Below, piece after piece: positions 41,058 through 50,042 of a stretch of 64,000 nucleotides of DNA. Every line of letters begins with the position of its first letter. The first letter of the stretch is position 1. Below the pieces are notes generated by a model. The model had not been told where the DNA came from, did not search any database, and saw only the letters and a list, made by a program, of their open reading frames with translations. The stretch lies in the NCBI RefSeq assembly GCF_003665435.1, contig NZ_CP023407.1, forward strand, positions 2,294,001 to 2,358,000, written 5' to 3'. Source of the stretch: Streptomyces fungicidicus (GTDB lineage Bacteria; Actinomycetota; Actinomycetes; Streptomycetales; Streptomycetaceae). The position numbers were made by a program, and so were the translations under genes.

Positions 41058-44000
41058 CCTGGGCTGGCTGGACGACGTACTCGACCCGGCCCTCGTGGCC
41101 GAGGCCGGTGAGCGGGCGCACCGCGTGCTCATCGGGTCCGCGTTGCGCGCGGTGGAGGGAGAGGTCCCGCCGGGGCCCGAGGAGGGCTACGAGGCGGTGG
41201 GTTTCGCGGTGGACGCGCTGGACCTGCTGGCCTGGGACGCCATCGCCGAGGATCCGAAGGCGGAGTCGACGCGGCGGCTGTGCGGGCAGATGTTCGCGCT
41301 GGCGCGGGCCCGGCTGCCCGCCTGGGACTCGCCGGAGGCCCGGCTCGAGCTGCTGCGGACGGCGTGCCTGGGCTGGATCGCGGACGAGACACCGCTCGCC
41401 GCCCGGCTGCTGGCGGACGTGGAGCTGCCCTCCGAGCCGCGGTTGGCCGACGACTGGGAGTCCCGGGTGCGGCGCGGCACCGCCGACGCGTGGCTGCTGC
41501 TGCTACGCAAGCGCGGATGGGACGACCTGGACGCCCTGGACCAGCTCCTGGTGCGGCTGCGGTGGGAGCAGGAAGGGCTGGAGGAGCCGTACCTCTCGGC
41601 TGCGGGTGACGACGCGCGTCCCGCCGCCTGGTCGCTGGCCGCGCACTACCACCTGCTCAAGACGGCGGAGCTGCTCGCCGAGTACCTGGCGACGGGTGCG
41701 CTGATGCGGGGGCGGCGGCCGAGCCGTCACTACGGGGTGCGCGAGCGTGTGCAGTCGCACTGCGACCGCGCGCTGGAGGCGGCCGTGGCCTCGGCCGACC
41801 CGGATCTGGAAGTGCTCGTCCGGCTGCTGGCCGCGACCGCCGACCAGATCATCGACAACAGCCTGTGGACGGTGGCTCGCGCGGTCAGCCCGGAGGTGAA
41901 CGCCTTCGTGGCCTCGCTGGTCGACCGGGACCGGCCGCGCCCCATCTTCGAGGTGCTGCCGCCGCAGCGGGTGGCCCTCGCGGAACAGGGTCTGATCCGC
42001 ACGGCGCACCGGAGTGTGGTGGTCAGTCTCCCGACGAGTGCGGGCAAGACGCTGATCGCCCAGTTCCGCATCCTCCAGGCGCTCAACGCCTACGACAAGC
42101 AGCAGGGCTGGGTCGCCTACGTCGCCCCGAACCGGGCGCTGGTGAACCAGGTGACGCGGCGGCTGCGCCGCGACTTCGCGGGCCTCGGCATCGGGGTGGA
42201 ACGGATCAGCCCCGCCCTGGAGTTCGACGGCCTGGAGGAGGACATGCTCACGGACCGCGGCGAGGGGCGGTTCCGGGTGCTGGTGTCGACCCCGGAGAAA
42301 CTGGACCTGCTGCTGCGGTCGGGATGGCAGGAGAGGATCGGGCGTCCGCTCTGCCTGGTGGTGGCAGACGAGGCCCACCAACTGGGCGAGGGCAAACGCG
42401 CGATCAAACTGGAACTGTTGCTGGCGACCGTCAACCGAGAGGCCCTGGACGCCGGTTTCCTGCTGCTGACACCGTTCATCGACAACGGGGACGTCATCGC
42501 CGAATGGCTGGACAGCGGCAGCCGGCAGTCGGTCGGGCTGTCCGTGGACTGGGCACCGAACGACCGCATCCTCGCGCTCGCCCTACGGGAACGCACCCCG
42601 GGCGCCGGCGGTTTCCGGGTCGCCCTGGAGACCCTGGTCACCAGCCGCAGAACACTCAGCGTGCCGGACACCCTGCCGCTGGACGGCAACCGGCCGCTCG
42701 GACTGACCTGGTCGCAGGCGAGCAGCCCGACCAAGCTGGCCGCCGCGACGGCGTCCGTGCTGGCCGGGCGGGGACAGACCATCACCCTGGCCGGGCGGCC
42801 GGACTACGCCTGGTCGATCGCCAAGCTGCTCGCCGGTGGCCGGGAGGACGTGCCGGACCCCGGCGAGGATCTGCGGGCCGTCCAGGACGTGGTGGCGGAG
42901 GAGTTCGGCCCGGACTTCCCACTGGTGGGGTTGCTGGGCAAGGGCATCGGAATCCACCACCGCGGCCTGCCCGACGACATCCGCACCCTCACCGAGTACC
43001 TGATGGAGTCGGGTGATCTGACCCACCTGGTCTCCACCACCACCATCGCCCAAGGCGTCAATTTCCCCGTGGCGAACGTCGTCCTGGCCTCCCACCAGTT
43101 CCCGTACGGGGAGGACATCCCGGCCCCGGACTTCTGGAACCTGGCCGGTCGCGCCGGCCGGGTCGAGCAGGGCGAGGTGGGGCTGATCGCGCTGGCGGCC
43201 ACGGACGAGGTGCGGGCCGGGAAACTGCGGGCGTTCGTCGGCCGCCAGGTGACGGAGCTGAACTCCACCCTCGTCGAGATGGTGCGGACGGCCCTGAGCA
43301 GTTACGGGCACCTGGACTTGCGCACCCTCGCCCACCTCCCCCAGTGGTCGGCGTTCGTGCAGTACCTGGCCCACACCTACCGGCAGATCGGGGACGCCGA
43401 GGAGTTCGCGGAGGAGATCGAGCAGATCTTGCGCGGCACCCTGGGATTCCAGGACCTGCGGCGCACGGACCGCGGCTGGGCGGCGGAGCTGACGCGCAGC
43501 GTGCGGGCGTACGCGGAGCGGCTGTCCGGGCAGCCGCTGGCTCTCGTCGACAGTACGGGTTTCTCCTGGGAGAGCGTGTCGGCGACCCTGGGACGGCTGA
43601 GCGACGCGCGCATCGGCCGCGATGTGTGGGAGCAACCCCTCTTCGAGGGCGACCGCCGCCCGTTGGCCCAGCTCATCGGTGTCATGCTGGAGGTTCCGGA
43701 ACTCAGGGACAACCTGGTCGAGGTGACCAACGAGCACGAGGGCCGCAGCGGGGACTTCGTCGCCCGCGTCATGCAGGACTGGGTGAACGGCGCGTCAATG
43801 CGGCAGCTCGCCGCCGACCACTTCGCGAAGGCCGGCACGAGGGACGAGCTCAAGGCGATCACCAAGTGCTGCCAGCGCCTGTTCGGCGAGCTGGCGCCCA
43901 CGGTCTCCTGGGGCCTGTCGGCGCTCCAGTCGCTAACCCTGGGCAAGAACTTCGCCACCCTGCCGGCCGAGACCCAGCGCGAGCTGCGCAACATCCCGTC

Positions 44001-44235
44001 GTACGCCTACTACGGCGTTCGCACCGAGGACGCAATCGCGATGCGGCTCGCGGGCGTACCGCGGTCGGCGGCGGACCGGATGGCCGCGACGAACACCGAC
44101 GGGACCCCCGCGGGCGGCCCCGCGGCGGCTCGCAGTCGGCTCGCCGCGCTCCCCGAGACGGCCTGGCGGTCGGCCCTGGGCGCCAAGGGCCCGGCCTACC
44201 GGACGGTCTGGCGGATCCTCGACGGGGCTCGATAG
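41050..44235 (+). CDS. HamB-like Ski2-type helicase, Hachiman-type
   Basis: 1061 residues from ATG 41050, in the overlap with the nuclease stop. The first 310 residues are a helical accessory domain. Then come Walker A LPTSAGKTL near 330, DEAHQLGEGKR near 440, TTTIAQGVNFPV and LAGRAGRVEQGE near 700, all typical of Ski2-like helicases. A long helical C-terminal part follows. The order nuclease-helicase and the translational coupling fit HamAB. It likely translocates on DNA and activates the nuclease on aberrant DNA ends. Confidence 0.85.
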   Translation: MADLGWLDDVLDPALVAEAGERAHRVLIGSALRAVEGEVPPGPEEGYEAVGFAVDALDLLAWDAIAEDPKAESTRRLCGQMFALARARLPAWDSPEARLELLRTACLGWIADETPLAARLLADVELPSEPRLADDWESRVRRGTADAWLLLLRKRGWDDLDALDQLLVRLRWEQEGLEEPYLSAAGDDARPAAWSLAAHYHLLKTAELLAEYLATGALMRGRRPSRHYGVRERVQSHCDRALEAAVASADPDLEVLVRLLAATADQIIDNSLWTVARAVSPEVNAFVASLVDRDRPRPIFEVLPPQRVALAEQGLIRTAHRSVVVSLPTSAGKTLIAQFRILQALNAYDKQQGWVAYVAPNRALVNQVTRRLRRDFAGLGIGVERISPALEFDGLEEDMLTDRGEGRFRVLVSTPEKLDLLLRSGWQERIGRPLCLVVADEAHQLGEGKRAIKLELLLATVNREALDAGFLLLTPFIDNGDVIAEWLDSGSRQSVGLSVDWAPNDRILALALRERTPGAGGFRVALETLVTSRRTLSVPDTLPLDGNRPLGLTWSQASSPTKLAAATASVLAGRGQTITLAGRPDYAWSIAKLLAGGREDVPDPGEDLRAVQDVVAEEFGPDFPLVGLLGKGIGIHHRGLPDDIRTLTEYLMESGDLTHLVSTTTIAQGVNFPVANVVLASHQFPYGEDIPAPDFWNLAGRAGRVEQGEVGLIALAATDEVRAGKLRAFVGRQVTELNSTLVEMVRTALSSYGHLDLRTLAHLPQWSAFVQYLAHTYRQIGDAEEFAEEIEQILRGTLGFQDLRRTDRGWAAELTRSVRAYAERLSGQPLALVDSTGFSWESVSATLGRLSDARIGRDVWEQPLFEGDRRPLAQLIGVMLEVPELRDNLVEVTNEHEGRSGDFVARVMQDWVNGASMRQLAADHFAKAGTRDELKAITKCCQRLFGELAPTVSWGLSALQSLTLGKNFATLPAETQRELRNIPSYAYYGVRTEDAIAMRLAGVPRSAADRMAATNTDGTPAGGPAAARSRLAALPETAWRSALGAKGPAYRTVWRILDGAR

Positions 44236-44363
44236 GGCGAACCTGTTCGGGCCGTTCGGACACCCGTCCTTCCGCCAGACACGGATACCCGCTCGTCGCG
44301 GACAGGTGTCAGTGCCCGACCCTAGAGTGATGAGTGACTGCCGAAAGTGTGGGAGGGAACGCG

Positions 44364-47300
44364 GTGGCGTACGTGCAGCATCTTTCGGTCCGGATCCCCT
44401 GGCACGACAGGGGCTGGGACGGCCGGATCTGCGACGATCCGCTGGGTAACGCCTCCTGCGTGCTGCTGGAGAACATCGGGCGTCGGCGCGACGACGAGCT
44501 CGAGGTCCGCCACGCCGGCCAGGCGTTCGAGGCACTTCCGGGGGGCCTGCCCCCGTGCGCCGGCGAGCGGGGCGGCTTTCTGAGCAGCCAGGACCAGGTG
44601 CTGCGGACGTCCCATCCCTACGGCCACAACTCGGCACTCAAGGCTCTTCGGAGTGCGTCCGTGCCCCTGCCCGCGTGGTCGGTCCACGCCATTCCGTTCC
44701 GTTGGCTCAACCGGGACCTCCTCGACGACGTCATGGAACAGCAACCGGTGGACGGTTACAGCACGGACGCGGAAGATCGTGCCATCTCCGCACTGGACTT
44801 CGCGCCTGCCTGGGTGCTCCACGGGGACAACCAGAAGGCGGCCATCGACACGTTCTTCCAGGACGTCGCCGACGGTCGCTCCCTGGTCTTCTTCTACCTC
44901 AAGCACGCTCCGTTCGAGAACCATCCCCGTCGCGTGCTCGTCGGGGCCGCGCTGGTCGCATCGGTCACCCGGCCCGGCAGATGGCCGACCGACGGCCCCG
45001 TCCCCTTTCCCAACCACATGTGGGAGACGGTGGTCCGGCACACGCTGCGACCGGACGGCACCGGAGGCATCCTGCTGCCGATGCAGGCCCTGGCACGGCT
45101 CGCGGCCGACGGCACCGACGTTTCGGACGCTCTGGCCGAAGCTCCTGAAAAACGCTGGGAGTTCTCTTACGGGACCGAACACGTACCGGCGGATACGGCG
45201 GTGGCCTCGCTCCTGGAGCTGAAGCGCGCCGCCGAAGCGGCCGTCGCCCTCGGCTGCGGACTGCCGGAGCGATCCTTCGACTGGCTCGACGAGCAGTTGG
45301 ACCGTGCATGGCTGCGCCGCGGTACCACCCCCGGTCTTCCCGCGGTGCTGGATCTCCTGAGCGTGCCGCATCCCACCTTCGCGGCCCGTGAGGTGACGGC
45401 TGCCGTCGGTGAGGGAGAGGACCCCTGGCCGGTGCTGGAGCGGGCACTGGCCGGACGCGGCGGCCCGGACACCGTCACGTTGCTTGCCACGCCGACGCGC
45501 CGGAAGGTATGGAAGGCACTCGGTCAGGAGGACCGTCAGGCCATGCGGTTGCTGGCTCGCTTCGACCTGACCTCCGACCAGGTGCGCGAGTTGTACCACC
45601 AGAAGACCACCGTGCCCCTGCCGGTGTCCGAGCTGCTCGCGGACCCGTACTCACTGGTGACCTGCACGATCGACGACGCGAGCCCCATCCCCTTCGAAGC
45701 CGTCGACCGAGGCTGTTTTCCCGACCGGCAGCTGACGGACCGGCACCCGCTGCCGGTCTCGCAACCGCTCACGGACCCCGACGACAAACGGCGTGTCGAG
45801 GCCGCCATGGCGACTGTGCTGCTGCGTGCGCAGAGCCAGGGGCACACGCTGCTGCCGCTCGAAGAGATGCTGGAGGGTCTGGAAGGACTCAGCTCCGTCA
45901 AACCGCTGCGCCCCAGCGACGCGGTGCTGGCGGCCCACGAGCTGCGGGCAGAGGACCTCGATGATGATCTCGACCTCGCCTGGCCGCAGTTGTGCAGGAC
46001 ACGGATCGCCGACGGTACAGCCGCCTACAAACTGCGCTCCGCCCTGTGGCGCAAACACACGATCCGGGAGGTCGTCGACCAGCTGCGCTCCGCCCCCCGG
46101 CACACGGCGCCCAAGGACCTCGGGGCCACCCTGGACGGCGTCCTCGGCGCGCGGGGCGGGATCGCCGACGTCGACCGTGCCGAGGAGTCCCGGGCCCGGC
46201 AAGAAAAGCTCGTGGCCTTGCGGGAGATGTACGAAAGCTGGTTCACCGTGCTCAACGGTCCGGCGGGCACCGGCAAGACCACCCTGGTCACGGCGCTGGT
46301 GCAACGCCCCGAAGTGTTGTCGGGCGGAGTGCTGTTACTCGCTCCTACGGGCAAGGCACGAGTTCAGTTGCAGGACAAGGTGGGCCATCAGGCGCAGACC
46401 CTCGCCCAGTTCCTGAGCAAGTCGGGCCGCTACGAGGCCGACAGCGCCCGGTACCGGATCACCGGCCGGACGCCGCGGGAGCGGCAGTACGGCACGGTGA
46501 TCGTCGACGAGGCCTCGATGCTCACCGAGGACATGCTCGCGGCGCTGCTGGACGCCCTGGAGGCGCCGCAGCGGATGATCCTTGTGGGCGATCCCCGCCA
46601 GCTTCCGCCCATCGGCGCGGGCCGGCCCTTCGTCGACCTGGAGCGTGCGGCCCGGCAGGGCCACGACGGCTCGTGGCCGCGGGTCGCCCAGGGCTGGGCG
46701 GAGCTGACGGTGTTGCGCCGCCAGCGGGAACTGGGAAACGTACGCCACGACCTGATGCTGGCCCGTTGGTACAGCGGTGACGAGCACGGGGCCGACAGTG
46801 ACGAGATCTGGCAGCGGCTGCGCCAAGGGCAGAACATGGCGACGCTCCGCGCGGTCCCCTGGAACGGCCGCACGGCGACACAGGTGGTCGACGACGTGCT
46901 GCGGGACGAGTTCCACGTGGTGGAGGACGCCACGGGTCTGAGCTTCGCCACCTCGTACGGCGCGGGCACCACTCGATACGGGAACACGGTCTACCCTGAC
47001 TACTTCACCGCCCCGGCGGGCTGCGGGCGCTGGCAGATCCTCAGCCCTGTGCGCGGCACGGCGCACGGCACCGTGGAACTCAACCGCCACCTCAAGCGAC
47101 GTTACCGCGGCGCCTCCCTGGAGAACGCGCTCAAGGGATCCCGGTACCGCAGGGTTCCCAAGCCCTTGGGCGCGGAACAGATCGTGCTGGGCGACAAGGT
47201 CGTCCACACCCGCAACGGGACGCTCCCCGCGTGGTCCCAGTCCGAGGGGAAGAACACGAAGGGCTACGTCGCCAACGGCGAACTCGGTGTGGTCACCGGT

Positions 47301-48152
47301 GAGCTGAAGAGCGGGCGTATGAATTGGGCGCCTCGCACCACCGAAGTCGAGTTCTCCTCCCAGCCCGGACGGCGCTACAAGTACGGGCGCTCCGGTGGTG
47401 AGGAAGAAGTGCCCCTGGAGCTGGCCTGGGCTCTCACCGTGCACAAGAGCCAGGGCAGTGAGTTCGAAACCGTCGTCGTGGTCCTGCCCGCGGGGGCCCG
47501 CGGCACCTCGCGGGAACTTCTGTACACCGCGCTCACCCGGCAGACCGAAAAAGTGATCATCTGCCACGAGGGGCCCCTCGACGATCTCCTCGAGCTGACC
47601 CGGGCCACCGGATCCGACACCGCCCGGCGGTTCACCGACCTCATGGTCACCCCGGACCCGCGCACCGTGACGACACCCAGTGGCGCCAACTGCGGGCGGG
47701 TTGACGCGCGGCTCGTCCACGTGGCGGTGAACGGTGTGATGGTGCGCAGCAAGAACGAGGTGATCGTCGCCGGCCTCCTCGAACAGCTCGCTCCTGGCGC
47801 GTGGGCGTATGAGCAGCCGTTCAAGGGGAAGGACGGCCGCACGGTGCTGCCGGACTTCACCATTACCCCGCTTTCCGGCCCCCCCGTCTTCTGGGAGCAC
47901 CTTGGCATGCTCGACGATCCGGAGTATGCCGCCAGGTGGCGGCAGCGCCTGAAGTGGTACGCCGGCCAGGGAGTGCTGCCCGAAAAGGACGGTGGCGGCC
48001 CCAACGGCACTCTGGTTTGGACAAGCGATGAGCACGGCGTGAACGAACCGGAATGGCGGGCACTGGCTCAACGCGTCGTCGGTACTGTCTCCATCCGCCG
48101 GGCCCGACCCATGGCCGTGAAGAAGACGGCCGCACGCCCTGAGCGCCCCTGA
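44364..48152 (+). CDS. RecD-like helicase with a C-terminal nuclease-like domain
   Basis: 1262 residues from GTG 44364, chosen for GGGAGGGA upstream; an ATG at 44334 in frame has no ribosome site. SF1B helicase motifs: GPAGTGKTT near 632, VIVDEASML near 712, VGDPRQLPPIG near 742, and the UvrD_C_2 motif TVHKSQGSEFE near 1026. The N-terminal 600 residues are not RecD-like and were not recognised. The C-terminal 120 residues read SKNEVIVAGLL, YEQPF...VLPDFTI and VFWEHLGM, a pattern of PD-(D/E)xK nucleases (E, D, E-x-L). It stands alone 128 bp after the Hachiman-like pair, on the same strand. A defence role is inferred from the island. Confidence 0.85.
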   Translation: MAYVQHLSVRIPWHDRGWDGRICDDPLGNASCVLLENIGRRRDDELEVRHAGQAFEALPGGLPPCAGERGGFLSSQDQVLRTSHPYGHNSALKALRSASVPLPAWSVHAIPFRWLNRDLLDDVMEQQPVDGYSTDAEDRAISALDFAPAWVLHGDNQKAAIDTFFQDVADGRSLVFFYLKHAPFENHPRRVLVGAALVASVTRPGRWPTDGPVPFPNHMWETVVRHTLRPDGTGGILLPMQALARLAADGTDVSDALAEAPEKRWEFSYGTEHVPADTAVASLLELKRAAEAAVALGCGLPERSFDWLDEQLDRAWLRRGTTPGLPAVLDLLSVPHPTFAAREVTAAVGEGEDPWPVLERALAGRGGPDTVTLLATPTRRKVWKALGQEDRQAMRLLARFDLTSDQVRELYHQKTTVPLPVSELLADPYSLVTCTIDDASPIPFEAVDRGCFPDRQLTDRHPLPVSQPLTDPDDKRRVEAAMATVLLRAQSQGHTLLPLEEMLEGLEGLSSVKPLRPSDAVLAAHELRAEDLDDDLDLAWPQLCRTRIADGTAAYKLRSALWRKHTIREVVDQLRSAPRHTAPKDLGATLDGVLGARGGIADVDRAEESRARQEKLVALREMYESWFTVLNGPAGTGKTTLVTALVQRPEVLSGGVLLLAPTGKARVQLQDKVGHQAQTLAQFLSKSGRYEADSARYRITGRTPRERQYGTVIVDEASMLTEDMLAALLDALEAPQRMILVGDPRQLPPIGAGRPFVDLERAARQGHDGSWPRVAQGWAELTVLRRQRELGNVRHDLMLARWYSGDEHGADSDEIWQRLRQGQNMATLRAVPWNGRTATQVVDDVLRDEFHVVEDATGLSFATSYGAGTTRYGNTVYPDYFTAPAGCGRWQILSPVRGTAHGTVELNRHLKRRYRGASLENALKGSRYRRVPKPLGAEQIVLGDKVVHTRNGTLPAWSQSEGKNTKGYVANGELGVVTGELKSGRMNWAPRTTEVEFSSQPGRRYKYGRSGGEEEVPLELAWALTVHKSQGSEFETVVVVLPAGARGTSRELLYTALTRQTEKVIICHEGPLDDLLELTRATGSDTARRFTDLMVTPDPRTVTTPSGANCGRVDARLVHVAVNGVMVRSKNEVIVAGLLEQLAPGAWAYEQPFKGKDGRTVLPDFTITPLSGPPVFWEHLGMLDDPEYAARWRQRLKWYAGQGVLPEKDGGGPNGTLVWTSDEHGVNEPEWRALAQRVVGTVSIRRARPMAVKKTAARPERP

Positions 48153-48231
48153 CCCGACGCTCCGGCCCAGGGGAACCGCTCGCCGACCCACACCATTTGG
48201 TCAACGTGACGCCTGTACTACGAGGTACCAC

Positions 48232-48420
48232 GTGGAAACGACCGCCCGTGAGTTCCATCGGAACGCCTCGAAGATCCTCGCTGCCCCGGAACGTGGCGCG
48301 CATCACGGTAACCAAGAACGGACCGTACCGCACCGGACGGCCACGGGCCCGTCCGGTGCGGGCCGTCGGGATCCCGCTGCTCCCGGCTCTTCCCGGAGAC
48401 GGCCCCGGACGCCCCTCGCC
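48232..48420 (+). pseudogene. Broken Phd/YefM-type antitoxin
   Basis: GTG 48232 opens METTAREFHRNASKILAA, the usual start of streptomycete Phd antitoxins. After about 22 codons the expected continuation ITVTKNG is found in the +1 frame (from about 48301), followed by an Arg/Pro-rich remnant of the C-terminal part. A frameshift therefore splits the gene. No partner toxin survives directly downstream. Confidence 0.65.
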
Positions 48421-48437
48421 CTGTGAAGAGACGGGGC

Positions 48438-48691
48438 ATGACATACGGCTCCCTGGTCAGCCGCGGAGACTGCTTCTTGGCGCACTGCCTCGCCGAGGTG
48501 CTGCCCAAGGACCTGAAGGCCGGGCTGCTGAACACCTGAAAGCAGCGCGAGGACGAGGCGAGGACCCGGGCGGGGCATCCAGCAGGAGCCCGCCACGCTG
48601 CTGCCGAGCCTCTTCGGGCCGGGCTTCCAGGACGTGAAGGCCAGCCGGGTGTCCCCGCAGGTCAGTTACCCCGTTCGCACCACGCGGTGAC
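48438..48691 (+). pseudogene. Decayed short coding remnant
   Basis: ATG 48438 gives 33 codons (MTYGSLVSRGDCFLAHC...) ended by TGA at 48537. A further open stretch in another frame, with strong G/C third-position bias, reads IQQEPATLLPSLFGPG to a stop near 48690. Together they look like one frameshifted gene. The family was not recognised. Confidence 0.35.
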
Positions 48692-48798
48692 CACCCGCGG
48701 TTTCCTCGGCTCACACGGCGCCCCCACCATACGCCCGGCCGCGTTCGGCTCCCCGCCGCAGGCGCGTCGTACCGGACGGGACACGGGGCTCCCGGTCG

Positions 48799-49284
48799 TC
48801 AGACAGCGACCACGTGCACGTCCGTCGGCGCGAGGACATCCAGGTATGCCTGGATGTCCCCCGGGTCGGTGGTGAAGATCACCGCGCTGCCGTGCCGGGC
48901 CGCCGCCAGGGTCACCCAGGCGTCCACCGCGTCCGGCCGCTTCTTCGCCGGCAGGGCCGCCCGCCCCAGAGCTGTGCCGACGCGCCGCCAGTCCGAGAGA
49001 TCCGGACCCGTCGCACAGGCCAGACACTCCGGACGACCCGCCTTGGTTTCACGCATGGGCGGCTCCGACGTACGGGCCTGAGGCACTGTGCAGTCCTTCA
49101 GGACACCGGACAGGGCGTGCACCAGCGCCGGCTTGGGACGCCACACCTGGGCGAGGACCGGTCCGAGCACCAGCGCCCGGTGCGGGACCGTGCGCAGTCC
49201 CTCGTGGAGAGCCACCGCCTTCGCCTTGCGGTCGGCGAGCGCGATGAGCATGCCGGTGTCGTAGACCGGCACCCGTGCGCTCAC
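48799..49284 (-). CDS. PIN-domain toxin (VapC-like)
   Basis: 161 residues. The acidic PIN residues are in VYDTGMLIAL near residue 8 and in PDAVDAWVTLAAA with TTDPGDI near 117-148. The family acts as RNases on tRNA or rRNA. It is about 25 residues longer than a typical VapC because of an insert near 65-95 rich in Cys and Thr (TVPQARTSEPP...CLACATG), which may be an insertion or the result of local duplication. It overlaps its antitoxin by 4 bp (ATGA). Confidence 0.85.
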   Translation of the reverse strand: MSARVPVYDTGMLIALADRKAKAVALHEGLRTVPHRALVLGPVLAQVWRPKPALVHALSGVLKDCTVPQARTSEPPMRETKAGRPECLACATGPDLSDWRRVGTALGRAALPAKKRPDAVDAWVTLAAARHGSAVIFTTDPGDIQAYLDVLAPTDVHVVAV

Positions 49285-49610
49285 GCGGCGTGTCCCGGAC
49301 GGCGGCCCTGTCGGTCCCGGCCGTGGACGAGACCCAAGGCCTCCTCGACCTCACGGCGTTCCTGCTCCGTCAGCTCCGCGGCCGGTTCCGGGGCGGCCTC
49401 GGCGGGCAGCCCGTCCGCCGCTCGCTCCGCCCGGGCGATGAGCGCGTCCACCTCGGCGAACTGTTCCTCTATGGCATCGCTCTCAGCCATCTGGCGCGTC
49501 GCGGCGTGCACCAGGTACGCCGAGACGTCCATGCCCACCCGTTCCGCGTGCTGCCTGATGCGTTCGGCCTGGTCTTGCTCCAAGCTGATACTGATACGCG
49601 TCCTTGCCAT
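49281..49610 (-). CDS. Ribbon-helix-helix antitoxin (VapB-like)
   Basis: 109 residues from ATG 49610. The N-terminus ARTRISISLEQDQAERIRQHAE is a ribbon-helix-helix DNA-binding element, followed by a Glu/Ala-rich helix that should wrap the toxin, including ELTEQERREVEEALGL. It is upstream of the PIN toxin in the normal antitoxin-toxin order. It should repress its own promoter in the 49611-50042 gap. Confidence 0.87.
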   Translation of the reverse strand: MARTRISISLEQDQAERIRQHAERVGMDVSAYLVHAATRQMAESDAIEEQFAEVDALIARAERAADGLPAEAAPEPAAELTEQERREVEEALGLVHGRDRQGRRPGHAA

Positions 49611-50042
49611 GAAGGCATCGTAATACGCGTATGACGGCAGCGCGAGTATGGTGGCCGGCGGCGGAGACCCTCTGCCGCGCCTCTCTCCCCCGAACCCTGT
49701 TCCGCACCGCCTCCGGCTACCGACGTCCGCCTGGTTCCCGCCCCGATCAGCCGAGGAGTCCGGCAGCCGGATCCCGGAGCAGGCGGACGGGTTTCTGGAG
49801 CCCGTCGTTCCTCCTCCGGGGCCACGGCGCATCGCAGCACGACGGGTGCCGGCGCTCTGCCTCCAGGAGCACGGGGGCGGCGAGCCGTTGTTCATCGGCC
49901 CCGAGGCCGAACGGCGCCACGAGGGACGGTTTCCGGCCAATGCCTCCGTACCGGGCCGGTCGGTGTCCCGGCCACCCTGTCGTAGCTGATGGTTGATCAA
50001 TAACCTTGTGCGGTACACCAAATGACGACACATGGGAGCCCC
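49611..50042. other. 432-bp gap between toxin-antitoxin and conservon P450
   Basis: Two mid-length open frames cross it, but neither has a ribosome site or domain pattern. A possible antitoxin promoter region begins at 49611. The P450 ribosome site GGGAG lies at 50033. Nothing else supportable was seen. Confidence 0.4.

Noticed and set aside
48197..48637. 146-residue plus-strand frame
   Set aside because: It merges parts of the broken antitoxin and an unrelated frame; Arg/Pro/Gly-rich without a domain.
49648..49989. 113-residue plus-strand frame between the antitoxin and the P450
   Set aside because: No ribosome site or domain, and an overlapping frame of similar length has equal claim.
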